A program made the translations under genes and the position numbers. Of a stretch of DNA of 64,000 bases, positions 41,078-49,987 are shown piece by piece. Origin of the DNA: Paraburkholderia sartisoli (GTDB lineage Bacteria > Pseudomonadota > Gammaproteobacteria > Burkholderiales > Burkholderiaceae). The stretch spans positions 620,001 through 684,000 of the forward strand of contig NZ_FNRQ01000001.1 of NCBI RefSeq assembly GCF_900107685.1, read 5' to 3'. The notes beneath the pieces were generated by a model. It made no database searches. It was not told the DNA's origin and was given only the letters and a program-made list of their open reading frames with translations. Every line of letters starts with the position of its first letter. Position 1 is the first letter of the stretch.

Positions 41078-41354
41078 GACGCGCCGGCGCGGCACTAAAA
41101 TCCAGCGGCAATCCTGCCGGAAATCGCCACGATCATTACACGCCTGTTAAAACTGTCGCGCTTTCGCGGGCACGACGTGGGGGCTGCGCCCGCGCAGCCC
41201 CGCTGGCGCCAGGTTCGTGCCTTTCACTGCGCCAGCGCGTGTAACACCGCACTAACCTCCCCTTACAAATTGCAACGGTCTCGCGGGGCGCCGTCGTGTT
41301 CAATCGAGTCATTCGGGATCGCTCGAATACCTGCTGACTCATTGGGAGAACACT

Positions 41355-41480
41355 GTGAAACGCTTGACGCTGACCTTGATCGCGAGTGCATTCCTCGCCG
41401 CTGCACTGGGCGGATGCATTGTCGTGCCGGCGCCTGGCTACTACGGCGGCGGCTATCACCACGGCGGTTACTACCGGTGA
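41355..41480 (+). CDS. Tiny Gly/Tyr/His-rich lipoprotein
   Basis: A 41-residue product from GTG at 41355, with GGGAG seven bases upstream. The N terminus MKRLTLTLIASAFLAAALGGC is a lipoprotein signal with an LGGC lipobox; the Cys is residue 21. The mature tail is VVPAPGYYGGGYHHGGYYR-like, rich in Gly, Tyr and His. Such short lipoproteins are common in Burkholderia and their function is unknown; the His/Tyr tail could bind metal, which is speculation. A clear intrinsic terminator follows, supporting a real transcribed gene. Confidence 0.8.
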   Translation: MKRLTLTLIASAFLAAALGGCIVVPAPGYYGGGYHHGGYYR

Positions 41481-41531
41481 CGGGACGCGTCGACGTACGC
41501 AGTTGTGCGCCGTCGATGCGAGTGGGAGGAA

Positions 41532-41569
41532 GTCGCGCATCTGCCCCGGCAGATTGCGCGGCTTTTTTT
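41532..41569 (+). terminator. Terminator of the tiny lipoprotein gene
   Basis: A GC-rich stem (41532-41543 with 41550-41562, one bulge) is followed by seven T residues (41563-41569). It starts 51 bases past the stop. Confidence 0.8.
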
Positions 41570-41748
41570 CAGGCCAGCAGCATTTCGAATGCGATGACCG
41601 CTGTGATGGCTGCCAGGTTCGCCGCGATGGCTTCGAGGACCAGACCTTTCCAGGTCGCCGGCTTGAAGCGGACCGCGAGCAGTAGCGCGCCGAGCAGCGC
41701 AAGGGCAATGATCATCACGACGTCTGCGTTGTGCAGGTGAATGTTCAT
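41569..41748 (-). CDS. Small two-helix membrane protein
   Basis: A 59-residue product from ATG at 41748 with AGGAG well placed upstream. Two hydrophobic helices (about 8-27 and 36-58) are split by the basic turn RFKPATWKG. No conserved domain is recognised. The stop overlaps the last T of the terminator of the convergent lipoprotein gene. Its codon use is G/C-biased like the neighbouring genes. Confidence 0.75.
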   Translation of the reverse strand: MNIHLHNADVVMIIALALLGALLLAVRFKPATWKGLVLEAIAANLAAITAVIAFEMLLA

Positions 41749-41982
41749 CGTCGACTCCTGTGGGCATCATCGCCTGGACGTCATGGCCGGTGCGCGCAGA
41801 TGAACCGGCGGGACATGGCGTCTTGATCCGTACGCTTTCGAACAGCGCTTCCGGTTCAGTATAAGCAGGCCAGAAACCCGTGCAAGTCAGGGAAAGCGCG
41901 ACCTGATCCGGTGGGTTTGCCCATGCACGATCGCAGGGCCCGACGTTCCTTTCAAACGTGAACGATGAACCCTGCGCCCTGC

Positions 41983-43290
41983 TTACATCAACTGCGTGTG
42001 ACGCGTCTCGCGCATGCACAGCACGCCGACGAGACTGACCACGGCCGCGCACGACACGTACGCGCCGACCCACGTCAGCCCGCCATGTGCGGCGAGCACC
42101 TGGGCGATGTACGGCGCCACCGAGGCCCCAAGAATGCCGCCCAGGTTGTACGAGACGCCCGCGCCGGTGTAACGCACGTTGGTCGGAAACAGTTCCGGCA
42201 GCAGCGCGCCCATCGGCGCGAACGTGACGCCCATCAGGAACAGTTCGATGATCAGGAACAGCAGCACGAGCGGCGTCGAGCCGCTGCCGAGCAGCGGCGC
42301 CATCGCGAAGCCGGACACGATCGCCGCGAGGATGCCGGCGATCAGCACCGGCTTGCGTCCGAAGCGGTCGGCGGCCCACGCGGAAAGCGGCGTGGCGAGC
42401 GCCATGAACACGACCGCGATGCACAGCATGCCGAGGAACGTCTGGCGGGGAATGTGCAGCGTCGAGACGCCGTACGACAGCGAGAACGTCGTCGCGTTGT
42501 AGAAGAGCGTGTAGCACACCACCATCGCGAGCGCGCCGAGGATCGTCGGGCGCCAGTGTTGCGAGATGAGCGTCGCGACCGGCACGCGCACGCGTTCCTC
42601 GCGATCGATTGCCGCCTGGAAGGCCGGCGTTTCCGCGATCTTCAGCCGCACGTAGAGGCCGATCGCGACCAGCACCGCGCTCACGAGGAACGGCACGCGC
42701 CAGCCCCAGCTGCGGAACTGCTCGTCGGACAGCGACAGCGCAAGGCCGAAGAACAGCCCGTTCGAAGCGAGAAAGCCGATCGACGGGCCGAGTTGCGGGA
42801 ACATGCCGAACCAGCCGCGTTTGCCGGGCGGCGCGTTTTCGGTGGCGAGCAGCGCCGCGCCGCCCCATTCGCCGCCAAGGCCGATCCCTTGCCCGAAGCG
42901 CAGGACACACAGCAGGATCGGCGCGAGGCTGCCGATCGAATCGTAGCCGGGCACGAAGCCGATGAGCGTCGTCGACAGACCCATCACGAGCAGCGATGCA
43001 ACGAGCGTCGACTTGCGCCCGATGCGGTCACCGAAGTGGCCGAACAGGAACGAGCCGATCGGCCGCGCGACGAACGCGATGCCGAACGTGACGAACGCCG
43101 ACAGCGCCTGCGCCGTTGCCGAACTGTGCGGGAAGAACACCGGGCCGATGACGAGCGCGGCGGCCGTCGCATAGACGTAGAAATCGTAGAACTCGATCGC
43201 GGTGCCGATGAAGCTCGCGAAGATCACCCGCGAGGTGCTGTTCTTTCCGGCCACATCAGGCGGAGTCGCGGAAAGCGGTGAGGTGGACAT
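41983..43290 (-). CDS. MFS metabolite:H+ symporter (aromatic acid / shikimate-type)
   Basis: A 435-residue 12-helix importer. It opens IFASFIGTAIEFYDFYVYATAAALV, the hallmark of the metabolite:H+ symporter branch (ShiA, ProP, MhbT, KgtP), and has FGHFGDRIGRKSTLV (MFS signature) and RFGQGIGLGGEWGGAALL near residue 125. ATG at 43290 gives MSTSPL; the in-frame start at 43350 is in non-conserved sequence. A TATAAT promoter and TTGCGCAA-type dyads lie upstream. Substrate unknown. Confidence 0.88.
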   Translation of the reverse strand: MSTSPLSATPPDVAGKNSTSRVIFASFIGTAIEFYDFYVYATAAALVIGPVFFPHSSATAQALSAFVTFGIAFVARPIGSFLFGHFGDRIGRKSTLVASLLVMGLSTTLIGFVPGYDSIGSLAPILLCVLRFGQGIGLGGEWGGAALLATENAPPGKRGWFGMFPQLGPSIGFLASNGLFFGLALSLSDEQFRSWGWRVPFLVSAVLVAIGLYVRLKIAETPAFQAAIDREERVRVPVATLISQHWRPTILGALAMVVCYTLFYNATTFSLSYGVSTLHIPRQTFLGMLCIAVVFMALATPLSAWAADRFGRKPVLIAGILAAIVSGFAMAPLLGSGSTPLVLLFLIIELFLMGVTFAPMGALLPELFPTNVRYTGAGVSYNLGGILGASVAPYIAQVLAAHGGLTWVGAYVSCAAVVSLVGVLCMRETRHTQLM

Positions 43291-43432
43291 GCAGGGTCTC
43301 CAGTTGAGTTGTCGCGACCCGGTCCCGTGTGCGGAACACATTCCGCGCATCGACAGCGCGGAGCCGGGCTGGGTCTTTGTGTGAAATCAGTGCGGGCTGC
43401 GGGCGCGGGGCACGCGGTTCTCGCACGGCCCG

Positions 43433-43463
43433 TTGCGCAATGTCCGCAATGTTGCGCATGCAA
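43433..43463 (-). promoter_or_regulatory. Dyad cluster upstream of the MFS gene
   Basis: The perfect palindrome TTGCGCAA (43433-43440) and the dyad TTGCGCATGCAA (43452-43463), with two GCAATGT direct copies between, resemble operators of IclR- or GntR-type regulators of aromatic acid genes. No such regulator lies in the window. The site is about 145 bases before the start codon. Confidence 0.45.
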
Positions 43464-43639
43464 CGATACAGCAGCTTGCCTCGCCGGTGCGCGCCAGCAC
43501 ATGCGATGGCTGGACATCCGGCGATGCGGTCCGGGCGCGCGCGAGTTGCGCGGCGACGCCACGGTGAGGCTTTCCGGCGCACGCGGATGAGCGCGCGGCG
43601 AAAGCGGCGCCGGAGCGCTCCGGCAGGGAGTATCGAAAA

Positions 43640-43669
43640 ATTATAACGAGCAGGGGCGTCGCGCGGCAA
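43640..43669 (-). promoter_or_regulatory. Sigma-70-like promoter toward the MFS gene
   Basis: On the minus strand TTGCCG (43664-43669), 18 bases and TATAAT (43640-43645). It would give a leader of about 340 bases before the MFS start. The rest of the 425-base gap 43291-43715 is GC-rich with no gene recognised. Confidence 0.45.
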
Positions 43670-43715
43670 CCGGATGCGGCAAGCCGGCTGAACGGCGCGG
43701 AATCAACCGGTCGTT

Positions 43716-44180
43716 TCAGTCGATCGTTTGTGCCTGCGGCGATGCGAAGGTGCGCAACTGGAATTTGCCGTCGTCGTTGAAGAGCCAGTCTTCCATCAGC
43801 TCGAGATGGCCGCGCGTGTCGAGCAGTTTTGCCGGCGGCTGTGGCAGCGGCGATGCGCGGCGCAGCGTCGCGAGCGCGGTGCTTTCCGCTTCGTCATCGC
43901 CGTTCGTGCGATAGACCGATTCACCGACGAGCTGGCCATCCCGATCGACGGTAAACGAAACGACGACGAGCGAACGCAGCATCGCCTGCGGCGTGCCGCG
44001 CAGCACATACGACGGATTGCGCTCGATGATGCGTCTCGCGACGCTCGCGCGATACTGGTCGAGCGCGACGCTGTTGATGGCGGCAGGCGGCACATGTACC
44101 GTCGGCCGTTGCGGCGGCGTGAACGTGCAGGCGGCGGTGATGGCAAGAACGTTCCATGCGGCGATGCGGACGAATGGCAT
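43716..44180 (-). CDS. TonB C-terminal-like lipoprotein
   Basis: A 154-residue product. From ATG at 44180 the N terminus has Arg5, a hydrophobic core and ITAAC, a plausible lipobox with Cys18; a start at 44225 would bury this. The rest (about 40-135) resembles the TonB C-terminal domain, with NPSYVLRGTPQAMLRSLVVVSF, TVDRDGQLVGESVYRTNG and ALATLRRASPLPQPP, where the Asp-Arg-Asp-Gly turn and the final Ala-Pro/Pro pattern are typical. It lacks the TonB Pro-rich linker and membrane helix, so it is not a classic TonB. Function unknown. Confidence 0.7.
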   Translation of the reverse strand: MPFVRIAAWNVLAITAACTFTPPQRPTVHVPPAAINSVALDQYRASVARRIIERNPSYVLRGTPQAMLRSLVVVSFTVDRDGQLVGESVYRTNGDDEAESTALATLRRASPLPQPPAKLLDTRGHLELMEDWLFNDDGKFQLRTFASPQAQTID

Positions 44181-44366
44181 GAGCCGGGAACGACGGTGCA
44201 TCCAGTGGCGCGTGCGGATGGGCATCGCAGGATGAAGCGCGAACGCTTGAGAGCAGGATGTATTTTTATCCTAGCGTATATGCAGGGGTTTTCAATCGGT
44301 GGAAGAACGGGGTGTGCGGGGGCGAACGGAAAGGGCGCGACGTGGGAACGTGCGGGAACTGCCAGA

Positions 44367-44765
44367 TCACAGGCTTAAATACGCACGCATACATGCATCG
44401 ATTGCGGTTAGATCGCCATTGCCCAGAATGACTTCAACGTACCGGCGACCACTATTGCGTGACTTGATGTAGGGCTTATTGAGTCTTTCGAAACCCACGG
44501 TGGAGAGCATGTCGCACTTCGCCCACATGGTCGCTTCGGTCTTCCAGCCAGGCACCACTACATGCGGTAGAGCGTGATGCCACGCCTTGACGGGCGCCGG
44601 CGATGTCGTTGAGAGAGGGACCACTGTGCAGAGCCGACGACTGTGGCTGCTTTTTTGAGACACTACGATCACAGGCCGCTTCTTGATCATTTCCGGTTCT
44701 CGAAAACCGGTGTTGAAGTCGCAGACCAGAATTTCCCCTCGGCTGGGGAAGTAAGGCAGTGTCAT
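44367..44765 (-). CDS. Solitary PemK/MazF-family toxin
   Basis: A 132-residue protein. PSRGEILVCDFNTGFREPEMIKKRPVIVVS (residues 7-36, a PemK-type first strand, loop and RPV-IV block), then TVVPLSTTSP and WAKCDMLSTVGFERL are the conserved sequence features of the MazF/Kid ribonuclease fold. Such toxins cut mRNA. No protein antitoxin precedes it. Instead, just upstream lies a strong terminator hairpin, and before that a promoter and a structured leader (44773-44891). There is no clear ribosome binding site between the hairpin and ATG 44765. Codon use is less GC-rich than in neighbours. It lies next to tRNA-Ser(UGA), a usual site for acquired DNA. Confidence 0.82.
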   Translation of the reverse strand: MTLPYFPSRGEILVCDFNTGFREPEMIKKRPVIVVSQKSSHSRRLCTVVPLSTTSPAPVKAWHHALPHVVVPGWKTEATMWAKCDMLSTVGFERLNKPYIKSRNSGRRYVEVILGNGDLTAIDACMRAYLSL

Positions 44766-44772
44766 AGGGGCA

Positions 44773-44891
44773 AGAAAAAGCCCCCATATGGGGGCTTCAA
44801 GAATCGACGCCCGGGCTAGCTTGGAATCGCTTATCCGGGCCGCTGGTGCGACGTTTAACGCGCCAGACTCAAGCCGGCTTTCGCCGGAAAC
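44773..44891 (-). ncRNA. Candidate structured RNA ahead of the PemK gene, ending in a terminator
   Basis: Transcription from the promoter at 44898-44926 would start near 44891. The RNA can form a GNRA-capped hairpin (CCGGC-GAAA-GCCGG, 44887-44874), a longer arm closed by CTGG/CCAG, a GCCCGG/CCGGGC arm, and the perfect 20-base palindrome AAGCCCCCATATGGGGGCTT (44778-44797) followed by U residues. It ends eight bases before the toxin start codon. This is the layout of an RNA antitoxin before its toxin, though I see no tandem repeats as in ToxI. Inference only. Confidence 0.45.
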
Positions 44892-44897
44892 GCTTTC

Positions 44898-44935
44898 AGT
44901 ATGGCACGAATATCCGCGTCTGCCAACGGTTGGCA
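44898..44935 (-). promoter_or_regulatory. Promoter with overlapping palindromic operator, upstream of the PemK leader
   Basis: On the minus strand TTGGCA (44921-44926), 17 bases and CATACT (44898-44903). The perfect 15-bp palindrome TGCCAACGGTTGGCA (44921-44935) covers the -35 box, and its ACGGTTGGC half is repeated 12 bases on (44938-44946). A repressor bound there would shut the promoter. Confidence 0.6.
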
Positions 44936-44992
44936 ACACGGTTGGCGAGGCGGTAGTGGCGTCTGATTCCTTCATGGACCACAAACGAAATA

Positions 44993-45010
44993 CGGGCCCC
45001 GAAGGGCCCG
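44993..45010 (-). terminator. Terminator of tRNA-Ser(UGA)
   Basis: CGGGCCC (44993-44999) pairs with GGGCCCG (45004-45010) with a 4-base loop, 17 bases past the tRNA 3' end; the downstream U run on the minus strand is short. Confidence 0.65.
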
Positions 45011-45026
45011 CATTTCATTGACGATC

Positions 45027-45116
45027 TGGCGGAGGCGGTGAGATTCGAACTCACGGAAGGATCACTCCTTCGCCGGTTTTCAAGACCGGTGCCTTAAACC
45101 GCTCGGCCACACCTCC
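45027..45116 (-). tRNA. tRNA-Ser(UGA)
   Basis: A 90-base class II tRNA with CCA encoded. The acceptor stem GGAGGTG pairs with CGCCTCC (one G-U pair). The anticodon loop CTTGAAA reads UCA. The long variable arm (GAAGGAGTGATCCTTC) is typical of serine tRNA. It runs opposite to the tRNA-Ser(CGA) gene. Confidence 0.97.
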
Positions 45117-45170
45117 AGGCCGCGAATTGTAACCCGAAACCGGCTCGCGACGACCACCCCGCGCTGGCGA

Positions 45171-46418
45171 TCAGCGCCCGTCCTTCAGAAACAGCGCCTG
45201 CAGATCATTGAGGAAGTTCTGTCCGCGCACGGTCGGCGCGATCTTCTCGTGATCGCGCACGATGAGGCCGCGTTTCTCGGCTTCCTGCAGTGCCGGTTCG
45301 ATCGATGTCATCGAAAGTCCGGTGCGCTCGACGAAGCGGTACACCGGAAAACCCTCCACCAGGCGCAGCGCGTTCAGCATGAATTCGAACGGCAGGTCGC
45401 GCGGACCGACTTCGTTTTCTTCCTGCACCGGCGCGCCGGCTTTCGCCTGTTCGATGAACGTAGCGGGATGCTTGTAGCGCGCCTGACGCAGAACCCGGTT
45501 CGGAAACGACAGCTTCGTGTGCGCGCCCGCGCCGATGCCGAGATAGTCGCCGAAACGCCAGTAGTTCAGGTTGTGTTTGCTCTGCCGATGCGGCTTCGCG
45601 TAGGCCGACACTTCGTAGCGCTCGTAACCCGCGGCCGCCGTGTACTCGTGAATCCAGTCCTGCATGTCGGCCGACTGGTCGTCGTCGGGCAGCGGCGGCG
45701 GAAACTTCGCGAACAGCGTGTTTGGCTCGAGCGTCAGGTGGTACAGCGACAGATGCGGCGGCGCGAACGACAGCGCCGTTTCGATGTCCGCCTGGCATTC
45801 GGCGAGCGTCTGCCGCGGCAGCCCGAACATCAGGTCGAGGTTGAAGTTGTCGAACGTGGCTGCGGCGACTTCCACCGCGCGGCGCGCCTGCGTCGCATCG
45901 TGAATCCGGCCGAGCGCCTTCAGATGCGCTTCGTTGAAACTCTGGATGCCGACCGACAGACGGTTCACGCCGCTCGCGTGGAACTGCGCGAACTTCGCGG
46001 CTTCGAACGTGCCGGGGTTCGCCTCGAGCGTGATCTCGGCGTCCGCGTCGAGCGGCAGCAGCGCGCGCACGTCCGACAGCAGCCGGTCGAGCCCGGCCGC
46101 CGACAGCAGGCTCGGCGTGCCGCCGCCGATGAACACCGTATGCACCTGGCGCCCCCAGACAAGCGGCAACGCCAGTTCGAGGTCGGTGCGCAACGCGTCG
46201 AGATATTCGTTCTCCGGGAACGTGTCGCCTTTCCATTCGTGCGAGTTGAAATCGCAATATGGACACTTGCGCACGCACCACGGGAAATGCACGTACAGCG
46301 AGAGCGGCGGCAACGACGTCAGACGGATGCCGCCCGGCGCCGTGAACGCCTTGATGACGCTGACACCGATTTCGCTAATGCCGCCGCCGCCACCGCCTGA
46401 ACTGGACGCCGCGCTCAT
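45171..46418 (-). CDS. hemW: Radical SAM heme chaperone HemW
   Basis: A radical SAM protein related to HemN, now regarded as a heme chaperone for respiratory proteins rather than an oxidase. The cluster motif CxxxCxxC is in YVHFPWCVRKCPYCDFNS (near residues 41-58). IGGGTPS (SAM binding) follows, and the C-terminal HemN domain includes NYWRFGDYLGIGAGAH. It lacks the extra N-terminal Cys-Tyr residues of true HemN. The 415-residue product has a Ser/Gly-rich start; a shorter start at a downstream ATG is not obvious. It overlaps rdgB by four bases. Confidence 0.92.
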   Translation of the reverse strand: MSAASSSGGGGGGISEIGVSVIKAFTAPGGIRLTSLPPLSLYVHFPWCVRKCPYCDFNSHEWKGDTFPENEYLDALRTDLELALPLVWGRQVHTVFIGGGTPSLLSAAGLDRLLSDVRALLPLDADAEITLEANPGTFEAAKFAQFHASGVNRLSVGIQSFNEAHLKALGRIHDATQARRAVEVAAATFDNFNLDLMFGLPRQTLAECQADIETALSFAPPHLSLYHLTLEPNTLFAKFPPPLPDDDQSADMQDWIHEYTAAAGYERYEVSAYAKPHRQSKHNLNYWRFGDYLGIGAGAHTKLSFPNRVLRQARYKHPATFIEQAKAGAPVQEENEVGPRDLPFEFMLNALRLVEGFPVYRFVERTGLSMTSIEPALQEAEKRGLIVRDHEKIAPTVRGQNFLNDLQALFLKDGR

Positions 46419-47056
46419 GCCGCCTCCGACAGACGCGCCAGCAGATGTTGCAACGCAATCGCGCGATGGCTCGTCGCGTTTTTGACCGCCGGCTCGAGTT
46501 CCGCCGCGGTCGAACCCAGCGTCGGTAAAAAGAAGTATGGGTCGTAACCGAAGCCGTTCGCACCACGCGGCGCGTCGAGCACTTCGCCATGCCAGCGGCC
46601 TTCGGCGATGAGCGGCTCCGGATCGTCGGCGTGACGCACGAGCGCGAGCACACAGTAGTAGTAGGCGCGCCGGTCGCTTTCAGCCGCCAGCTGTTCGACG
46701 AGGTACGCGTTGTTCGCCGCATCGCTTTTCTCGCCGCCCGCGCGCTGCGCGTAGCGCGCCGAATACACGCCCGGCGCGCCGCGCAGCGCGACGACGCACA
46801 GACCGGAATCGTCGGCGAGCGCGGGCAGGCCGGTGAGTTTTGCTGCGTGCCGGGCTTTCGTGAGCGCGTTTTCGACGAACGTCGGATGCGGTTCTTCGGC
46901 TTCCGGCACGTTCAGGCGGCCTTGCGGAATCAGCTCGATGCCGGCGGTTTCGAACAGCGCGGCGAATTCGCGCAGCTTGCCCGCATTGTTCGACGCGAGC
47001 ACGACCTGCTTCAGCGACGAAGCGATCGTGCCGGCGCCTGTTTCCCGATCATTCAC
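46415..47056 (-). CDS. rdgB: dITP/XTP pyrophosphatase
   Basis: Removes deaminated purine nucleotides (XTP, dITP) before they enter nucleic acids. [13 protein letters not shown] near residues 19-31 is the family Walker-like start, [26 protein letters not shown] near 56-82 carries the catalytic Glu and Asp, and [12 protein letters not shown] near 160-171 binds the base. It overlaps hemW by four bases and the end of rph by eight, so the three are one operon. Confidence 0.94.
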   Translation of the reverse strand: MNDRETGAGTIASSLKQVVLASNNAGKLREFAALFETAGIELIPQGRLNVPEAEEPHPTFVENALTKARHAAKLTGLPALADDSGLCVVALRGAPGVYSARYAQRAGGEKSDAANNAYLVEQLAAESDRRAYYYCVLALVRHADDPEPLIAEGRWHGEVLDAPRGANGFGYDPYFFLPTLGSTAAELEPAVKNATSHRAIALQHLLARLSEAA

Positions 47057-47789
47057 CCTTCAACCCCAGCGCTTCTTTCTGCTTCGCGATCAGCGTTTCG
47101 ATGCCGCTTTGCGCGAGATCGAGCAGCGCGTTCATTTCATCGCGCGAAAACGGCACGCCCTCGGCGGTGCCCTGGATCTCGACGAAGCCGCCGTCGCCCG
47201 TCATCACGACGTTCATGTCGGTGTCGCATTGCGAATCTTCGTCGTAGTCGAGGTCGAGCACCGGCAGGCCGTCGAATACGCCGACGGAAATCGCCGCGAC
47301 GTAATCCGTGATCGGCGACGTTTCGATGCGGCCCGTGGCGAGCAGTTTCGCGACGGCGTCATGCGCGGCGACGAACGCGCCGGTGATACTCGCCGTGCGC
47401 GTGCCGCCGTCGGCCTGGATCACGTCGCAATCGATGTGCAGCGTGCGCGCGCCGAGCTTCTCCAGATCGAACACCGAGCGTAGCGCGCGGCCGATCAGGC
47501 GCTGGATTTCCTGTGTGCGGCCCGTCTGCTTGCCGCGGGCGGCTTCGCGGTCGCTGCGCGTGTGCGTCGCGCGCGGCAGCATGCCGTATTCGGCGGTGAG
47601 CCAGCCCTGGCCGCGGTCGCGCAGGAAGCCCGGCACGCTTTCGGCGATGCTCGCAGTGCAGATCACCTTGGTGTCGCCGAATTCGACCAGCACGGAGCCT
47701 TCCGCATGCTTCGTGTAATGACGCGTGATGCGCACGTCGCGCAGCTGGCCGGCGGGGCGGCCGCTGGGACGTTTCGTGGAGTTTGTCAT
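47049..47789 (-). CDS. rph: Ribonuclease PH
   Basis: A phosphorolytic 3'-5' exonuclease that trims tRNA precursors. The 246-residue product has [28 protein letters not shown] at the start, [19 protein letters not shown] and the conserved arginine cluster [24 protein letters not shown] (near 75-98). ATG at 47789 matches the family; a longer in-frame frame is rejected. First of rph-rdgB-hemW. Confidence 0.95.
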   Translation of the reverse strand: MTNSTKRPSGRPAGQLRDVRITRHYTKHAEGSVLVEFGDTKVICTASIAESVPGFLRDRGQGWLTAEYGMLPRATHTRSDREAARGKQTGRTQEIQRLIGRALRSVFDLEKLGARTLHIDCDVIQADGGTRTASITGAFVAAHDAVAKLLATGRIETSPITDYVAAISVGVFDGLPVLDLDYDEDSQCDTDMNVVMTGDGGFVEIQGTAEGVPFSRDEMNALLDLAQSGIETLIAKQKEALGLKGE

Positions 47790-48014
47790 GGTCGGGAGCC
47801 GGGGAAAGGAATCGAGGAAGGGAAACCGCGATTTTACCGCCGATCGGTGCGGCGGGCCCGCGCGCGCCGGTGGTGCATGGGCGAGGCGTCGGCGCCAAAG
47901 ATGGGATAATGCGCGTTCCTCGCCCCGCGTCCCGTACACGCCGGGCGGCTCAAATCCCCAGGCCAGTGTGCCCTGGCGTGCGCGCTGGCACGCTGGCCGC
48001 CCATCGCGAGACAA

Positions 48015-48941
48015 ATGATGATCTACAGCATGACTGGCTATGCGAGCGCCACGCGCGAACTCGCAGCGGCTTCAGGTACAGGCGGCGTAAGCGTCTCGGT
48101 CGAGCTGCGCACCGTGAACTCGCGTTTTCTCGATCTCAACTTCCGCATGCCGGAAGACGTGCGCGTCTGCGAACCGACGTTGCGCGAAATGCTGATGAAC
48201 AAGCTCTCGCGCGGCAAGGTCGACATCCGTATCAACCTGCAGCGCAGCGAACAGTCGGCGAATGCGGGCACGGTGAACCGCGAGGCGCTCGGCCAGCTCG
48301 CGCTGCTCGAACGCGCGGTGCTCGGCGTGTTCCCGGAAGCCGGACGCCTGCGCACCGGCGAAATCCTGCGCTGGCCGGGCGTGCTCGCCGAAAGCGGCGT
48401 GGCGCCGGAAACGCTGCGCGACGCGGTGCTCGCATGCGGCAAGCAGGCCATCGCCGACCTGATCGACGTGCGTGCCCGCGAAGGCGCGCAACTCGCGACG
48501 ATGCTCATCGCGAACGTCACCGAAATGGAAGCGATCGTCACGAAGATCACGCCGCTCGTGCCGGAGCTGATCACGAAGCATCAGCAGAAGATCGTCGAAC
48601 GCCTGCAGGAAGCGCTCGGCATCGCCGCGCCGGACGGGGCGACCACGATCGTCTCGCGCGAGGAAATCGCCGAACGTATCCGTCAGGAAGTGACGATCTA
48701 CGGCATCCGCATCGACATCGCGGAAGAGCTCACGCGTCTCACCGCGCATCTGAACGAAACGCGTCATGTGATCGAGAAGGGCGGCAAGGTCGGCAAGCGT
48801 CTCGACTTCATGATGCAGGAACTGAATCGCGAAGCGAACACATTGGGATCGAAGGCGGCCGCGAAGGAACTGGCCGATTCGTCGATGACGCTGAAGCTCC
48901 TCATCGAGCAGATGCGCGAACAAGTACAAAACCTGGAGTGA
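48015..48941 (+). CDS. yicC: YicC family endoribonuclease
   Basis: A 308-residue protein of the YicC family; E. coli YicC helps degrade the sRNA RyhB and relatives cut [17 protein letters not shown] at the start and [22 protein letters not shown] at the end are the two conserved blocks. It faces rph across a 225-base gap and runs with gmk, rpoZ and spoT. The start is one of two adjacent ATG codons. Confidence 0.93.
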   Translation: MMIYSMTGYASATRELAAASGTGGVSVSVELRTVNSRFLDLNFRMPEDVRVCEPTLREMLMNKLSRGKVDIRINLQRSEQSANAGTVNREALGQLALLERAVLGVFPEAGRLRTGEILRWPGVLAESGVAPETLRDAVLACGKQAIADLIDVRAREGAQLATMLIANVTEMEAIVTKITPLVPELITKHQQKIVERLQEALGIAAPDGATTIVSREEIAERIRQEVTIYGIRIDIAEELTRLTAHLNETRHVIEKGGKVGKRLDFMMQELNREANTLGSKAAAKELADSSMTLKLLIEQMREQVQNLE

Positions 48942-48948
48942 CACGCCC

Positions 48949-49632
48949 ATGACTGGCCAGACACGCGAAGGCAGCGCGCAACACAACCCGTACGCCGGCG
49001 CCTATCCGGGCAACCTGTTCATGGTCGTCGCGCCGTCCGGCGCGGGCAAGTCGACGCTCGTGAACGCGCTGCTCGCGAAAGATCCGCAGATCTGTCTGTC
49101 GATTTCGTACACGACGCGCCCGCCGCGTCCGAAGGAACAGGGCGGTCAGCACTATCACTTCACGACGGTCGAGGATTTTCTGTCGCGTCACGCGCAGGGC
49201 GAGTTCCTCGAAAGCGCGGAAGTACACGGCAACTACTATGCGACCTCGCGCGTGTGGATCGAGGAACAGATGAAAAGCGGCCATGACGTGCTGCTCGAAA
49301 TCGACTGGCAGGGCGCGCAGCAGGTGAAAAAGCAGTTCCACAATGCCGTCGAGATCTTCATCCTGCCGCCTTCGCTCGATGCGCTCGAAGAGCGTCTGAA
49401 GAAGCGTGGCCAGGACGAGCCGAACGTGATCACGCGCCGCCTGCTCGCTGCGGGTAGCGAAATGGCGCACGCCGCCGAAGCCGAATACGTGGTGATCAAC
49501 GAGAACTTCGATCGCGCGCTCGCCGAGCTGCAATGTCTCGTCGCGGCGACGCGCTCACGCTTCGCTTCGCAGTACGCACGCCACACCCAGCTTTTTGTGC
49601 AACTCGGCATCCATCTGCCGCACGGCGGCTAG
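48949..49632 (+). CDS. gmk: Guanylate kinase
   Basis: Phosphorylates GMP to GDP. The P-loop is APSGAGKST (28-36), followed by [21 protein letters not shown], the GMP-binding segment, and [16 protein letters not shown]. The 227-residue product has about 20 extra residues at the N terminus. Seven bases separate it from yicC; rpoZ follows, the order also found in E. coli. Confidence 0.95.
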   Translation: MTGQTREGSAQHNPYAGAYPGNLFMVVAPSGAGKSTLVNALLAKDPQICLSISYTTRPPRPKEQGGQHYHFTTVEDFLSRHAQGEFLESAEVHGNYYATSRVWIEEQMKSGHDVLLEIDWQGAQQVKKQFHNAVEIFILPPSLDALEERLKKRGQDEPNVITRRLLAAGSEMAHAAEAEYVVINENFDRALAELQCLVAATRSRFASQYARHTQLFVQLGIHLPHGG

Positions 49633-49691
49633 CGGCGGGGTTTCCGGCACATAAGGTAGAATAAGCAACATACTGAGAAGGAATTTCCAAC

Positions 49692-49895
49692 ATGGCCCGC
49701 ATTACCGTCGAAGACTGTCTGAAACAGATTCCGAACCGTTTCGAACTGGCGCTTGCCGCAACCTATCGCGCGCGTCAGCTCGCACAAGGTCATACGCCGA
49801 AAATCGAAAGCCGCGACAAGCCCACCGTCGTCGCACTGCGCGAAATCGCGGCTGGCCAGGTCGGCGTCGAAATGCTGAAGAAGGTGCCGGTTTAA
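49692..49895 (+). CDS. rpoZ: RNA polymerase omega subunit
   Basis: A 67-residue subunit that assists beta-prime folding and assembly and forms part of a ppGpp site. [30 protein letters not shown] is the conserved N-terminal block (residues 2-31). TAGAAT about 25 bases upstream of the ATG may be a -10 element. It precedes spoT, so it can share transcription with the ppGpp enzyme. Confidence 0.95.
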
Positions 49896-49987
49896 GGCGC
49901 GCTTCCTCCGCATTCGATTGCTGAGTTATTGAATCGACGCGTGCAGACCGGCTTGTCGCCAGCACGTATTCCGGCACGGAGGCGAAC

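Noticed and set aside
43716-44180. Calling this gene tonB
   Set aside because: It lacks the membrane helix and Pro-rich linker of TonB and looks like a lipoprotein; only the C-terminal domain is similar.
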